Shown here: one piece after another, positions 1 to 11,224 of the stretch
How the letters are laid out: the number at the start of each line of letters is the position of its first letter
Position numbering within the stretch: position 1 is the stretch's first letter
NCBI RefSeq assembly: GCF_050624435.1
Contig: NC_134543.1
Span: 126,606,774 to 126,670,773, forward strand
Length of the DNA: 64,000 nt
Origin: Tenrec ecaudatus
Lineage: Eukaryota; Chordata; Mammalia; Afrosoricida; Tenrecidae
Reading direction: 5' to 3'
Translations under genes and position numbers: made by a program
The notes under the pieces: generated by a model
Databases searched by the model: none
Seen by the model: the letters and a program-made list of their open reading frames with translations, nothing else
Told to the model about the DNA's origin: nothing

Positions 1-1150
1 GGTTTTGAGAACCATGTCAGTGTGGCAATTACTTTGCAATGTGTGGTGGGTTGGGAGAAAAGGTTGCCATCATAGGTGTTAAGACTCTTTTTCTTGGTCG
101 ATCCACCATTATTCAAATGCTCCTCACTGATTACGCGCATACTGAGTACTTGGCTTGGGTAGTGGCATTTTGTGGATAGACACTCTTTACTCAATGAATG
201 CCAATCTGAGGGACACGGTGAGAATTTGAGTTAGAAATATCAATAAAGAATTTCAATTTTTAATGCTCGTCTGTGAAATTCAAATGGACATATGTTGCTG
301 ATCGTGAAATTGTTTGAAGTATAAGACATAATGATGCTTTAGCGCTGTGAGTCTTTCGGTTCACTCTTTAAGCACAGAATACTCCAAGCCTATGTGTGGT
401 AGGGGAAATGAATTCAAACAGCTGCATTTTTCACTAAATAAGAAATTGCAGATAGCATTTCTTTGTGAAGCAAGCATTTATCACAGATAGACTCTATAGT
501 TGCAACAATGAAGATTCTACGTATTTTCCTTAGTGTATCTAGTTGACTTTGCCCAGCCTTTACAGTTTATTAGACTATGTAAACGTAAAAGGTTGTTCTC
601 TAATCAAGTCATCTTTTAAATACTCTTTCATTCATGTGTTTTGGCTGACAACCATGGAGAATTGATATTCAATCATGATGTTGAGGGTGATTTATTTTTT
701 TTGAAATCATCTAGGAATGTAGGGCATTTAGCAAGAAGATTGTAAGCATTTTGAGTACTTTGTATTACATAAAGAAAAGGTAGCATCTCAATACCTTGGT
801 GTTGATGGAGGCATGACTAATACATCAAAACAGATCCAGCCAGTGGTGTCTGAGTCATCTCAGCCCGGGGGGAGTTGTCCTCTGGGTGGCATTGCAGATA
901 GACTTGGAAATCATTTGAGTTAAACAGTTTCAAATATTTCAGTGTTTGCTGTATTTTTCAAAATGAAATTTCTGTTTTGAGATCCATTTTGAAAGTGAAA
1001 TGCTTTGAAATAGTGCATATTCATCCATTTGGAACCAAAATGACTGCTGGAGCTTATTTGAATGCATTGTGATCAATTATTATATATCAGTGAGCTCCAA
1101 GAGTCTTCCGAAGGTGCTCACATTTCAGAATAATCTACCGGTGCTTATTT
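1..1150. other. AT-rich DNA without recognisable gene
   Basis: No long reading frame, splice-site pair or repeat family was recognised here. The sequence is AT-rich with stops in all frames and looks like ordinary intergenic or intronic mammalian DNA. Confidence 0.5.
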
Positions 1151-1156
1151 GAGGAC

Positions 1157-1305
1157 CCCTGGCCATGTAGTGGTTATGCCTTCTGCCAACAGAAAGGCCT
1201 GTGGCTTCCCCGCAGTGGGGACACCACAGAAGAAAAGATCTGGCCTCCACGGTGTGCTCCGGTCAAGACTGCAGCCTAGAAAGCCCGCAGGCCACTGCTA
1301 CTCTG
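1157..1305 (-). repeat. AfroSINE, decayed, minus orientation
   Basis: The stretch opens with a tRNA-like box (GTAGTGGTTATGCC) and continues with weakened versions of the family's gagaaagat and tcaagactgcag segments, in the order expected of an AfroSINE read on the minus strand. AfroSINEs are tRNA-derived, non-coding retroposons of Afrotheria. The copy is old and its borders are approximate. Confidence 0.6.
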
Positions 1306-3770
1306 CATAGAGGCCTGCTAAGCATTGCCATCCACTGTAGGGCACCCTGGAACAGTTCTCATTCAGAGATCCTGCTTTTGCTTAAAGCAGGACAATTGTG
1401 TAAAATGGTGTAGCTGTATGACTCTATACGATGCTCTATTCAGTTATCTTTTAACTAACTTCTTGGGCTTTAACTCACATGAAGAGAATGGCCTAGCTAC
1501 CTTGTTACAAAAGGTTGATGAAGAATACATTTCTGCATTTCACAGGATGTAAGAAATGCATAGTAAATACAGGGACATGCATGAGACTGTTTATCTGAAA
1601 ATTAATGAAGGAAAGTCTGAATTTCTGAAACCTGAAATATGTCTGCTTATGTTCATTTTTCCTCACTCCCAACTTCTCCTATCTCACATTCATTCTGTTG
1701 AAATGCATTGTCAAATCGGCAGACAAATGCTTACCATTTGGTTTCTATTTATCAAATGAAAGGACTAGGGTTTTGAATTGGTTCTTCACGTATCAGTCAT
1801 GGATGTTGAAGGTAGACGGTATACAGTCAGTAAAATATGGGTGTTTCAGAACGATACATGGGAATGCAGAAAAAGTACCGTCAATGTCCCCCTAGAAGTG
1901 TAATCTCGATTCTAGAAAACAAAGGCGCCACGGGCATTGCTTAGCAACTACCTATCTTGACCAGCAGAGTTGCAAAAAATAGTACCCTGCACAGAGATGA
2001 CAGCTAATTTTACCACTTTGAACATGGTTGGTTTTCCACAGTCCTGGTAATAATGTGGCCTTCTGAAAGGGTTCTGAGTTTCCCATAGCGAGGCTCTGCC
2101 TGCCATGTTTCCAAATCTGGTTGTGGGTTCAGTAGACCTACAGCTTGCACATTGGTGTCTGTTCCTAGTTCACCTTGAGGACCCGAACTGAACCAGTTCT
2201 AACTGGTTCCAAGACATTGACAGAACTAATCCTAGATGTTATATTCTCAAATCATCTCTTTGGGGTGATTTAAGTCCTTTTCGGGACTGAGATTTGTTTA
2301 GGAAAAAAGAATGTAACTGTACATGAGAAAGACAGGACAATACTCGTGCAAACAAACTAAAACCCTTTAAATACAATTTAAATGGACTCATACACAATGA
2401 AAGCTTTGAGAAAATTGAGTCTATGAGAGAAACTTACTTTTTTTAAACAATAATTTTGTTAAACTCACTTAAACACTGTTCTGCTAAAAGGCTGGTGGCA
2501 CAGACACCCCCAGAGATCCCTCTAGGGAAAGCCCCGCCAGTCTCTCCCATAAAATACAGCCTGGAAGACCCTGGGGCATTTCGTACTCTGCTACCTGAAA
2601 TGACTTGAAGGTGCCCAGTAACGACATGTTGACGTGATAGAAATGTCACAGAAACATTTGCTCTCTGGGGTAATTTAAAAAACCAGAAAGAAAAAATATC
2701 TACCATCAAGTAATTTCTGATTCACAGCAGCTGCAGAATTTTAAATATGCAGTGTTTATTTAATATTTCTACTGATGTGCTTCCCTTTTGAGGTGTTTTT
2801 CTTAATGGAAAATTAAAAAAATAATTTCTATGCTTGCATATCAAATACTAATAATTTGTTTCAATAAAACATATTTTAGAGGGAAACTTTATCCACATAG
2901 CCCACCTAAGAAAATAAAAGAAAAAACACCATCTTCCTTTCTCTAAGAATTTTTTAATATAAATTGTTTCAAATGAAGCTTGACAATTTTGGCGATGTTG
3001 ATTCTTCCCCTATTTCTGGATCATGTGAATCTGAGTCATAGATGTGCAGATTTATATGGGACTTTGGTTATTATCTAGTCCAAAATTTACCTGATTAATA
3101 GAACTCTAATCTGCATTAAAGTGTTGGAAGGTGGTTTCCTATGAACATAACTTTATGGGATTTATACATAATATGTCTCTTAATGTAAAATGGGCATGGT
3201 CATTTAGGACTGTTTGATTAATCAGTACAAAAGCAAAAATTTTGATATTCAGTCAGTGCACTAATGAGATCCAAGACTATACTTTGCTGTACTATTTAAT
3301 GCAGAATGTCATTATAAAGCAGTCAGCTTGGTTTGGTCTAGTGTGTCTGTATTGACTGCTCTTCAGGTCGTGAGAGAAATAAGAGGACAAGAAATGCACC
3401 TGCCCACCCCCATAAAGACATGGTTAACCGTTTCTTTCTGAACGCCTGTTGAAATAGATTATGTTAGGATTTTTTTGAACAGGTAATTCATAACGAACAT
3501 TTTGTGTACCATAAGTGCTTTTAGAGACATTTCTAATGTTTGATATTCATAATTATAACATGGAAAATAGGATCCCTGCAGAAGACAAAAGTCTATTTAC
3601 CTGATGGAATCTTTTCCCTTTCTCTGGCACGTTTTCAGAGATCAGTTTCTACACTGTTGACTGAGATTTCAGTGTATTTTGCCAGAGAGGTCAGCTTCCT
3701 TTGCAGATAGATCACCCTGTGGTCAGCACTCTTTGGCTGGCCTTGGTTATTATAATATAGAGAGCAAGGT
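1306..3770. other. AT-rich DNA without recognisable gene
   Basis: Short open frames are present, but none has family similarity, splice context or coding composition that I can support. No well-preserved transposon was recognised. Treated as intergenic or intronic. Confidence 0.45.
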
Positions 3771-3782
3771 GCAGCTATTTTC

Positions 3783-3784
<2 letters not shown>
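3771..3784. repeat. Target-site duplication of SUB1 retrocopy, lower copy
   Basis: GCAGCTATTTTCTT occurs here and again, identically, at 4504-4517. The pair brackets the SUB1-derived insert exactly. This is the signature of L1-mediated retroposition: 14 bp long and A-rich when read on the minus strand. Confidence 0.9.

Positions 3785-3815
<31 letters not shown>
3785..3815 (+). repeat. (TG)n microsatellite at the 3' end of the SUB1 retrocopy
   Basis: A pure TG run of about 15 units, equal to (CA)n on the minus strand. It lies exactly where the poly(A) tail of the retrocopy should be: just after its AATAAA signal (plus strand TTTATT near 3825-3831) and directly against the target-site duplication. 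It probably grew out of the A-tail. Confidence 0.9.
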
Positions 3816-3816
<1 letters not shown>

Positions 3817-4056
3817 ATTTGACTTTATTTCACACTAGGTGGTGAGGGCACAAGCAATCCCCTTAATAAAGTTGACAATGAGCTTCACTCAGAACATTTT
3901 TAATAATGCACACTAAAAAAGAAAGTATTCATCTTACAAATTGTTTTGCAATCCAAATATACAACAGCTTGGAAAACACCAGGTAGGGAAGAAACGCCCA
4001 TGTAAATGACAGGTTAAAACGACGACGAGAACGGCACAGGGGGTATGGCTCGGGCC

Positions 4057-4437
4057 TCACAGTTTTCTCACTGCGTCATCAATGTCAGAAATCTGTTCCT
4101 TCAGCTGGCTCCACTGCTCGGGGTTTAAAGAAATACCTTTTCTTCCTGGTTTCATTTCACCTTCTTGGTCCATCCAATATTCTCTAATATCAATTAGGAC
4201 TTTCCCCTTGAAGTCCCGAACACTGACATACCGCATTTTCCCAATCTGGAACATGTTATCGTCTCGGCTGCTGCTCTGCTTGGAGGACGACAGGGCTCTG
4301 GAAGTCTCCCCCGTCTTCTGCTTCTTGATGGGCTTTTCTGGAGCAACCTGCTTTTTCCTCTTTAGCTTTTTGTCGACTTCACTATCAGAATCACTGCCAG
4401 ATGAGCTTGAAGAAACAAGTTCCTTTAACTTAGGCAT
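4057..4437 (-). CDS. SUB1: SUB1/PC4 transcriptional coactivator p15-like, intact retrocopy ORF
   Basis: This frame of 126 codons starts at ATG and ends at a stop with no interruption. SUB1 (PC4) is a nuclear single-stranded-DNA-binding coactivator that links activators to RNA polymerase II machinery and also acts in DNA repair. The N-terminal part (about residues 9-65) is the serine/acidic and lysine-rich regulatory region, with runs [12 protein letters not shown] and KKLKRKKQ. The C-terminal half (about 62-126) is the conserved PC4 domain, including [18 protein letters not shown] and the segment ending DDAVRKL. Human SUB1 is 127 residues; this copy appears one serine shorter in the S-rich run. 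From memory it has a few substitutions, such as Leu at position 4 and Gln in WMDQEGE. Start choice: the only ATG giving the SUB1 N-terminus, directly after a SUB1-like 5'UTR. Expression is unknown. Confidence 0.9.
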   Translation of the reverse strand: MPKLKELVSSSSSGSDSDSEVDKKLKRKKQVAPEKPIKKQKTGETSRALSSSKQSSSRDDNMFQIGKMRYVSVRDFKGKVLIDIREYWMDQEGEMKPGRKGISLNPEQWSQLKEQISDIDDAVRKL

Positions 4438-4503
4438 TGCTGTGTCCGTGCCGCCGAACGGTCTCCTGCCTGCTCGCTCGCGACTGACAGAGAAACGGAA
4501 GTC

Positions 4504-4517
4504 GCAGCTATTTTCTT
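4504..4517. repeat. Target-site duplication of SUB1 retrocopy, upper copy
   Basis: Identical to 3771-3784 (14 of 14). It marks the 5' junction of the retrocopy, immediately upstream of the SUB1-derived 5'UTR. Confidence 0.9.
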
Positions 4518-5000
4518 AAGTGATGCCTGATGAATTAACCAATTACAGTGGCCTTTTTATTTCCCCATAAGCTTTACTTTCAAGTCTGAGGATGCAAAGT
4601 AACTGTAGAATGCCACTGTTTCACTTGCACAGTATTTTAATACCTTAGTGCTTGTATATGTGAAGAATCTACTAGTGTAGATTAGTGGTTTCCCTGGAAT
4701 TTTCTGCTGGCCATATCTAGGTGCTGAATGGATTATAAAAGGTATAAATGAGTTCTGGGCATAATAAATATGAAATAAGCTGTCCTCCTGAAGCCACAGA
4801 AAGCACAGACATGAAGTCGTGGAGTTTGGGAGCAGGGCTGACATTGATTCACTCAGTAGTAAGAGCTAAGGAAGGGGAAAGAAATCAGTAAAAGGCGCGG
4901 CGATGTAAGTTTCACCAATTTTTTTCCTCCTGCTTCTTAGAAGTGGAGCATTTTTCTTCCTAAGTAAAAGCCAATATATTAAAAAGATTTACAAATGTGC
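4518..5000. other. Unique flank of the retrocopy
   Basis: Nothing recognisable beyond the target-site duplication. The short frames present have no support. Confidence 0.4.
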
Positions 5001-5002
5001 TT

Positions 5003-5090
5003 GACACAACGGATGTATGTATGGATTGTGACAAGAGTTGTATGAGCCCCCAATACAATGATTTAAAAATAATAATAATTTAAAAAATAT
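5003..5090 (+). mobile_element. L1 3' terminus, plus orientation
   Basis: The string GATGTATGTATGGATTGTGA followed by AGAGTTGTATGAGCCCCCAA and an A-rich tail matches, in reverse complement, the start of the ATTTTATTGGGGGCTCATAC-type blocks found elsewhere in the window. It is the extreme 3' end of the L1 family seen here, 5'-truncated to under 100 bp. Confidence 0.7.
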
Positions 5091-5957
5091 TTACAAGATT
5101 AGAGTTGCTTCTGTTGATGTGGACAGAAGGACCAGAGTTCTATTTAATCAGCCTCTCCAAAAATTTGTCCTCTGTTGGTCTCAGAGGTAGCCCTGGAAAA
5201 GCACTACAGAACTATAAATCAGAGAGCCTCTCTATATGGAGCGACATTTTTAGAATTAACTTGATAGACTTTTTCTTCCTCCTTGGAACTAATATTTTCA
5301 GTATTGTGATCACTAAGAATACATCAGAACAGTCCTTTTGCTTTTCTGGTGTTTCCTCAGGACAAAATTCACAATTTGTCAGTTCCTACGGCCCACGTGG
5401 TATGCTTAATTTTCTTCCATGCCCTGTTCCCGCTTGACGAAATGGCCGAGTGTGCCGGCTCTCACTTCCACCCTCATCCAGACCTGGGTCCTTTTCCCGG
5501 TTTCTCGGGGAGGGGTGTGGTTGTGTTCTGCAGTGTCTCTGGCATGCCTCATCCGAGCTGGTGGGCCTCGGTTGTCTCCTGCTAGGCTCAAGGGTCTCTT
5601 CCCTGGCTTTCCAGAGACCATAGTGTGATGAAACCATACTGGGGTTCAGGCCAGAGGTGAGAGACCACCCCCTCTTCTCCACTCTGTGTCAAACCTGCTG
5701 ACTAAGACATCTATGCCTGGCTCACTTCGAAGGCTTAATCATCGGAACACTTCTTTCAAAGTCTATCTGGAGCCAGTTTGTAGAGGGTCTTCCTGTGGAC
5801 ATCAGGGTAAACACCACAATTCTCCCTCTCTCCTCCTAACCACTTGGATTCCTTTTCAATTTTTTCTAACTTTTCCAATTTCCAATGTTTTCAACTTGGT
5901 TTCCTAGCCCCAAAGCACTACTGCACACTGCCATGTCACTCACTAGTGCACATTGGG
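5091..5957. other. Unique DNA, moderately GC-rich at 5.39-5.65 kb
   Basis: Overlapping short frames on both strands at 5.39-5.68 kb contradict one another and show no family features. I could not call an exon or a repeat. Confidence 0.4.
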
Positions 5958-5965
5958 CTCTAGGG

Positions 5966-6170
5966 CAGTGGTTCTCAACCTTCCTAATACCATGACCCTT
6001 TCATACACTTCCTCATGTTGTGGCCCACAACCATAACATTATTTTCGTCGCTACTTCATGACTGTCATTTTGCTACTGTTATGAATTGGGCGACCCCTGG
6101 GAAAGGGTTGTTCAAACCCCACCCCCCCCCCCGCCCAAAGTGGTCACGACCCACAGGTTGCGAACCACTG
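5966..6170. mobile_element. SPIN-like non-autonomous hAT element
   Basis: Terminal inverted repeats CAGTGGTTCTCAACCTTCC and (at the far end) GGTTGCGAACCACTG bound the element. Perfect 8-bp target duplications CTCTAGGG lie at 5958-5965 and 6171-6178. The interior has the diagnostic ATTATTTTCGTCGCTACTTC segment and a C-run. The 8-bp duplication with a central CTAG-like core is typical of hAT elements. SPIN elements are cut-and-paste DNA transposons known for horizontal spread among tetrapods; this short copy encodes nothing and was moved by a transposase supplied in trans. Confidence 0.9.
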
Positions 6171-6179
6171 CTCTAGGGC

Positions 6180-7060
6180 CTCTGTGTTTAAACTTAATGG
6201 AAACAACCCACATTTTTGCATAAGCCTAATTTGAATTCATACTGAAATTGCTACAATAATTCTGTATTTACATGACAAAGGACCACATCTTCAACATTTT
6301 TTTCCTCAAAAGGGTACTTAGGTTTCCCAGTATTTGCAAGTGTACCTAGATGCAGGGGCGACTAATCTTTAGCAGCGCCAACCTTACCACCAACCTAAGT
6401 GCATTCATCATATTCATTTAGTATTTCCAGTGGCTCACACGGAAAAGTAAAATCTTGTCCTACATTCCATTTCTTCCTTCTTCTGCCTTCCCTTCCTTTA
6501 ATATTTTTTAATGTTTGCGAATACATAGACTTCCCTATGCTTTCCTATATGATTTTAGGACCTATAGATTATATGTTGCAATAGTTTACACTGAATCTTG
6601 ATATTAATATCCATGTAGGAGGTTTTATTGTAAATCTATTTCTATGGTAGTTCATGGGGAGCTTGTAATCACTTAGTAAACAGTGCTTCATTAATCCTAA
6701 TAATTTTCTTGCAAGGTTAATTATGTAGCAATAATTAACCTCCCCTTTGAGTAGGTGGGCTTTTGTTTCAATGAGAAGTATTCTTACCTCCCATGAGAGA
6801 GGGAGGGGAGCGAGTAGGCTGCTGTGAACTTCAAGAGTGCCTCTGTGTTACTTAGTGGCGAGAGAATAATTGTTCCCATTGCTTGTGGCATGCCGGTAAA
6901 TCTGGTCCACTGGACTGTGCCTTCCATTCATGCCCTAGCTTTATGATTCTCAAGAGTGTGGATTATGGTTTGCTTGTTAATTTTAGGAAACATACTCTGG
7001 CATTCAAAGAAAAATAAATAGGTCATTGACCAACTGAGAAAGTTAAATAGAATATGGAAC
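6180..7060. other. Unique DNA, nothing recognised
   Basis: AT-rich, no supported reading frame, no well-preserved repeat. A pyrimidine-rich stretch occurs near 6.47-6.50 kb. Confidence 0.4.
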
Positions 7061-7065
7061 TACCT

Positions 7066-7195
7066 CATAGGGTGTTCAAGGCTATCACCTTACTAAGAGC
7101 ACCAGTTCTTAGCCAGTGTCTCTTGGTGGCTTGGAACTGCCAATCTTTTGGCCAGTAGTTGAGTTCTTAACAATTGGCACCACCTTGGCACTCTA
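7066..7195 (+). repeat. AfroSINE fragment, plus orientation
   Basis: Degenerate AfroSINE tail half: CTTGGAACTGCCAATCTTTT, then GTTCTTAACAATTGGCACCA, corresponding to the family's gaactgctgacctttcggtt and cttaacc-gcgccacc segments. The head is missing. Confidence 0.6.
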
Positions 7196-7199
7196 GAAA

Positions 7200-7860
7200 A
7201 TGAATCTACTTTTGTCTTTCACCCATTATGTTGTGTTCTGGAGAAAAAACTTAGGAATGGAATTAACTACACATTAGGCCCCACAAGTTTATCTCTAATT
7301 TATAGGGGTGATATACATACTTAACACATGTACATATGCCATGAAATGTTCACAGCATTATGCACTTATATAACTTGAACAAGTAAATGCTGGCCATTAA
7401 TTTGAGAAGATATACCTGGTTACACTATGTGTACTAACTAAATATGTACTAAATATAAATTCGATTGGTGTGACTTATTTAAAGGTCATAGGACAGATGA
7501 ATAAAAAGACCTTTTGCAATGGAGGCTTTACATTTTAAGTTGATTGCCTTGAAAAGTACAGTCATTACTTTCAGAATAGCATCCACTGACTTTTCTTGTA
7601 TATCAGAAATGAAATTTTTTCTTAGGTTTTGAGAGTTTGTAATTTGCCATAGAAATTACTTGATATAGTATCAGTATTAAAAGAGAATAATTTACTTTCA
7701 CATTTTGGAAATAGGAACAATACGTTATGCTATAAAAATTAATCATCTTTTCCCCCATCTGTTTTGTTCCTTTAGAACATCGTTACATATCAGAACCCCA
7801 AGCTATAATTTCAGTTTCATTTTTAGATATCTCCTGGGCGAAGGTAATTTTAATGTAAAA
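7200..7860. other. AT-rich DNA, nothing recognised
   Basis: No supported gene or repeat. Confidence 0.4.
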
Positions 7861-7861
7861 T

Positions 7862-8085
7862 GTTAATTTGCTGCAAGAGTTAGACTTGTTAGGTTCGAGT
7901 CCCAATTTTCTAACATTTAGCATTGTGGCCTTGGCAAATGACCTACCTCCTAAATTTTAGTTTCGTCGTGTGTGAAGGGATAATGATTTCAGTGAGTTAA
8001 CTGGGAAACTGAATTATGTAATGCCTGTAAAATACACAGCATAATGCCGGGACGGTTTAGTATAGGCTCACTAATGGTTAACATT
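7862..8085 (+). repeat. MIR element, plus orientation
   Basis: The order of motifs matches MIR: a region like ggttcgagtcccaattt, then TGTGGCCTTGGCAAATGACC, a ttagtttc-type segment with GTGAAGGGATAATGATTTC, and a terminal AATGCC-GG-ACGGTTTAG-like part. MIRs are ancient tRNA-derived SINEs shared by mammals; this one is strongly diverged. Confidence 0.65.
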
Positions 8086-8089
8086 TATT

Positions 8090-9170
8090 AATTGAATGAC
8101 CCTGGAACCATTTAGAACAGTAGATTTTTTTAATTCAACAAATAAAAATTTGATTCACTCTGGAAAGAAATATATCTATTTAATTGACTTCAAAGTAAGT
8201 CAGAAGACTTTCCAATTGTTTGGTCTGCAGTCATGCACTATATCTTTACATCTTTCTCCCCTCTGTGTGTTCAAGTTCTTTGAAAAAGAAAAGTATGCTG
8301 CCATATTTGTTCTCATTTACTCCAAATTCATTTTTTTAAATCCCTGTTTACATCATGAATTGTTTGCCAAAGTTGAGAAACCACAACTGAGAGTCCCCTA
8401 AAGGGTGGCGTCGACTCTGAATTGGAAAAAGCAGCAATTCCATTTCCACTGCCTGAGCAAATGCCTCCTTTGTGTAGTTATCAATAATTTTACAGTACAA
8501 ATCACGTCACACATTCTTGATTAGGTCAAATTAAAAGCTGCCCTCTGATTTCTTTCGAAAGAGTGCAGTGCATGGTAAAATGCAGCACATCACAAATGGG
8601 TATCTCTTAGCCTGCCACGAATCCCCTTTCCCTCTGCCTCCCTCGGAAAGGACTCAGTTCCCCTGGTAAAATATCTTGCTTGCTGTCTTCTTTTATAACA
8701 TTTGTTCTTAGGCTTAATGCAGGAAATTGGCAATAAAATATGATTCTATATTCTGTTTTCAAAAGATTATACTTCCTTGCTTTCAATTGCATAAAACTTT
8801 TGGACATTACAAACAAGAGAATTAGCGCAGTGGTATTAGAGCTTTAACTCTCTCTAGTCCCTTGTGTTTGAAAAGGCACTTCAGTTAGAACACTGGATAC
8901 TGACGTCTCCAAGTAATTTCAGTCAAGTCACATACTCCCTCAGAGAGAGCTCCTGGTTTCTCCCTTATGGAAAGAAGAGCAGCCGTCGGTAACTCTAGGC
9001 TTGTATGGGAAGTAAAAGTGGAATATGCAAGAAAGCCATTGAGGAAAGAGCAAGTGGTATCAGAAGATGTTTTTGTGGTTGTTACTGTTTTTGTCAATAG
9101 CTACTTGTAAAACCAAGTTTTCCTAGTTTACTTCATCACCATGTATGTATGTAAAATAATACTGAGATCC
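8090..9170. other. Unique DNA, nothing recognised
   Basis: The open frame at 8096-8401 is lysine- and phenylalanine-rich, with no family similarity or splice context. I do not regard it as coding. Confidence 0.4.
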
Positions 9171-9179
9171 AGTGAAGAA

Positions 9180-9480
9180 GAAACAAACCTGACTAGGAAG
9201 AAGTCCAGCCAGAATACTCCTTAGCAGCGTAGATGGCGACACTTCCCCTCATGTACTCTGCACACGTTGTCAGGAGAGACCAGTCCTTGGAGAAGGACAT
9301 CCTGGTCAAGTAGAGGGGCAGGGACAGAGAGGAAGGCTCTTAAGGAGATGGATTCTCACAGTGACCGCAACCTTGGGCTCGAGCATAAGAACAGTTGAGA
9401 GGATGGCCCAGGACTGGTCAGTGGCTTCATTCTGCTGCCCATGAGGTCTATAGAAGTTGGAACCTAACAGCAGCAACAGC
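9180..9480 (+). mobile_element. RTE-clade LINE, 3' end, plus orientation
   Basis: Contains a decayed version of the end of the RTE reverse-transcriptase frame: CAGGAGAGACCAGTCCTTGG, AGAAGGACATCCTGGTCAAG, then CAGTGACCGCAACCTTGGGC, and a 3' tail ending in a short CAGCAACAGCAG repeat. RTE elements (RTE1/BovB lineage) are LINEs; their 3' tail is shared with AfroSINEs, which they presumably mobilise. 5'-truncated. Confidence 0.75.
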
Positions 9481-9594
9481 AGAAAGATTCATATGGAAAG
9501 GAGTCTTTGCAATTGTCATGTTTTGAGAAGACTCTAATGTCCTCGGGAGAAGCATGTCTATTGTTTGGCTTGTCTGTTTTTTTCTATATCAATC

Positions 9595-9775
9595 ACCACA
9601 TTCAAATAGTTCCGTTTCCTTTTCACCTGTTATTCATCAGCTTTGTGACCATGTGCCAATTTGGTTCACATTAACGGACCTCGCTTTCTACAGTTGTAAA
9701 ATAGAGATTATTCCTATTCCATGTGTCTTTATTTTTTTGTATATAGTTTGCACAATAATAATGATCTACAAATGA
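9595..9775 (+). repeat. MIR element, plus orientation (tentative)
   Basis: CTTTGTGACCATGTGCCAAT and CTACAGTTGTAAAATAGAGA resemble the MIR core and the following tgtaaaatgggga segment. Highly diverged. Confidence 0.5.
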
Positions 9776-9779
9776 AGTG

Positions 9780-10555
9780 GAAAGAAGCGGTTTTCTTAAT
9801 TTGTGTGTTTTTAAGTAATAGCACATCTTAAGTTTTAGGCTGCTCACAGTAAGCTGAAGTGTATGGGCTTCAATTTCACTCCGCTCCAGTCATCCTACAC
9901 TGTTGATGAAGATAAAAAACATAATTAATCTCCTCATAATAAGCTTCTACTCTCATGTCAATCAGTTAGGCTGCTTAGAAATAAACACATGCTTTCCTTC
10001 TTGAGGAAGCCAAGAGTTAGCTTTAGATGAGATGGATTCACATTAATGCTCACTGAAAACTTTGCCTAAGTCTTGAAAAACTGTCTAAGCAAAATTGGAA
10101 TTTCATAGAATTATTCATTTTCTCCAACAGCCCATGGCTACATATAAATAAGTAAAGAATCTGTATCACCCTAATGAAAATTGGAATGTGTTAATTTTTA
10201 AGGAATACAAATTAGATATACTTTACATAATTATATAATTATAAATTCTTAAGCAGAATAAAATATGGAGACCTTCACAGTTTCATAGGGTGTCTTTGAA
10301 CTCTTGAAAAGACTACAGATTCGAATTTAGCCTCTGCGGTTTATAGGTGTGAATATTTCGGAACACAGAGCCACTCATAAACTTGCTTGCATGGAATAAT
10401 GCCTCAAATTTAAGGTAAACAAGCCCTCTGCCTGTTACTCTCTACTTGAAATACTTAGAACTTGTGCTGAGTTCTGACAAACTTAATACTAGGCAAAACC
10501 TTTTTAACAACACTCAATCTTGTGCTTTTGAACAAGTGGAGCAAACTAGATAACC
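9780..10555. other. AT-rich DNA, nothing recognised
   Basis: No supported gene or repeat. Confidence 0.4.
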
Positions 10556-10559
10556 CAGT

Positions 10560-10745
10560 GCCTTCTAGCTGACTCTGACCCTGGACAGTCCTTTAGAGGT
10601 TTTCTGAGACTGTGAGTCTTTAAAGGAGCAGGCAGCCTCGACCTTCTCCTACATAGCAAGCTGGTGGGTGGATGTCTGTCCAGTCATCACCAACCTTATG
10701 TTTAGTGGCCCAGTGCCTCACCCACGGCTCCAGAAGAAATAGGTA
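10560..10745 (+). repeat. AfroSINE, plus orientation
   Basis: Recognisable middle (TTTTCTGAGACTGTGAGTCT, GGAGCAGGCAGCCTCGACCT) followed by a diverged tail ending CCCACGGCTCCAG. An (AAAC)n stretch near 10.77 kb follows. Confidence 0.7.
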
Positions 10746-10919
10746 AAGCTATATTGAGATTAAAACAAACAAACAAACAAACCCAAACAGATCTGTTTAC
10801 CTCATGCTAAATCAGGCTAATGTCAAATTCTTAAACTCTTTTTATTCTTTATAGCTTCTTATAGTTGGCATTACACAACTCAGACCTGGTTGTCATAAAC
10901 TCTTTTGCAAACCTTGCAT

Positions 10920-10995
10920 CTGTGGGGAACGTCACAGGTGGATCGTCACAATGACTGCAACAATGGGCTTAAACATAAGAACAATTGTTTAGCTC
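10920..10995 (+). mobile_element. RTE 3'-end fragment
   Basis: GTCACAATGACTGCAACAAT followed by GGGCTTAAACATAAGAACAA matches the conserved end of the RTE frame seen at 9.36 and 36.03 kb. Too short to say more. Confidence 0.55.
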
Positions 10996-11224
10996 TTAAA
11001 CACAAATCTGTAGTAGAAATGTCTTAGCTCTAGTGGATATTTTGAAGAGAATCCTAATTGAACAAAACAGGTTATTAAGTGTATACTTTATATGTATTTT
11101 TCTGTGTATTATTTTTTAAATATTCACAGATACTCTTGTATCACTTAACTATAGGTCCGGTGCCATTTGAAGTGCACCTGGTCTTCAGGCGAACCTTAGG
11201 AGATACCGTCAAGCCCTGAGAGAC

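Larger units (their letters stand above)
3785..4503 (-). pseudogene. SUB1: SUB1 retrocopy (processed mRNA insert)
   Basis: The whole insert reads as one spliced SUB1 mRNA on the minus strand. It has a short GC-rich 5'UTR (4438-4503), an uninterrupted coding region (4057-4437), about 240 bp of 3'UTR, an AATAAA signal near 3825-3831, and a tail position now occupied by (TG)n. Identical 14-bp target-site duplications flank it. As I recall, the parental mammalian gene has several exons, so the lack of introns marks this as a retrocopy. The 5'UTR is retained, so reverse transcription was close to full length for a short-3'UTR transcript. The intact frame means it could be a young processed pseudogene or an expressed retrogene; no promoter of its own was identified. 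Confidence 0.93.

Noticed and set aside
4082..4519. 145-codon plus-strand frame opposite SUB1
   Set aside because: It is antisense to the intact SUB1 frame, which fully explains the sequence.
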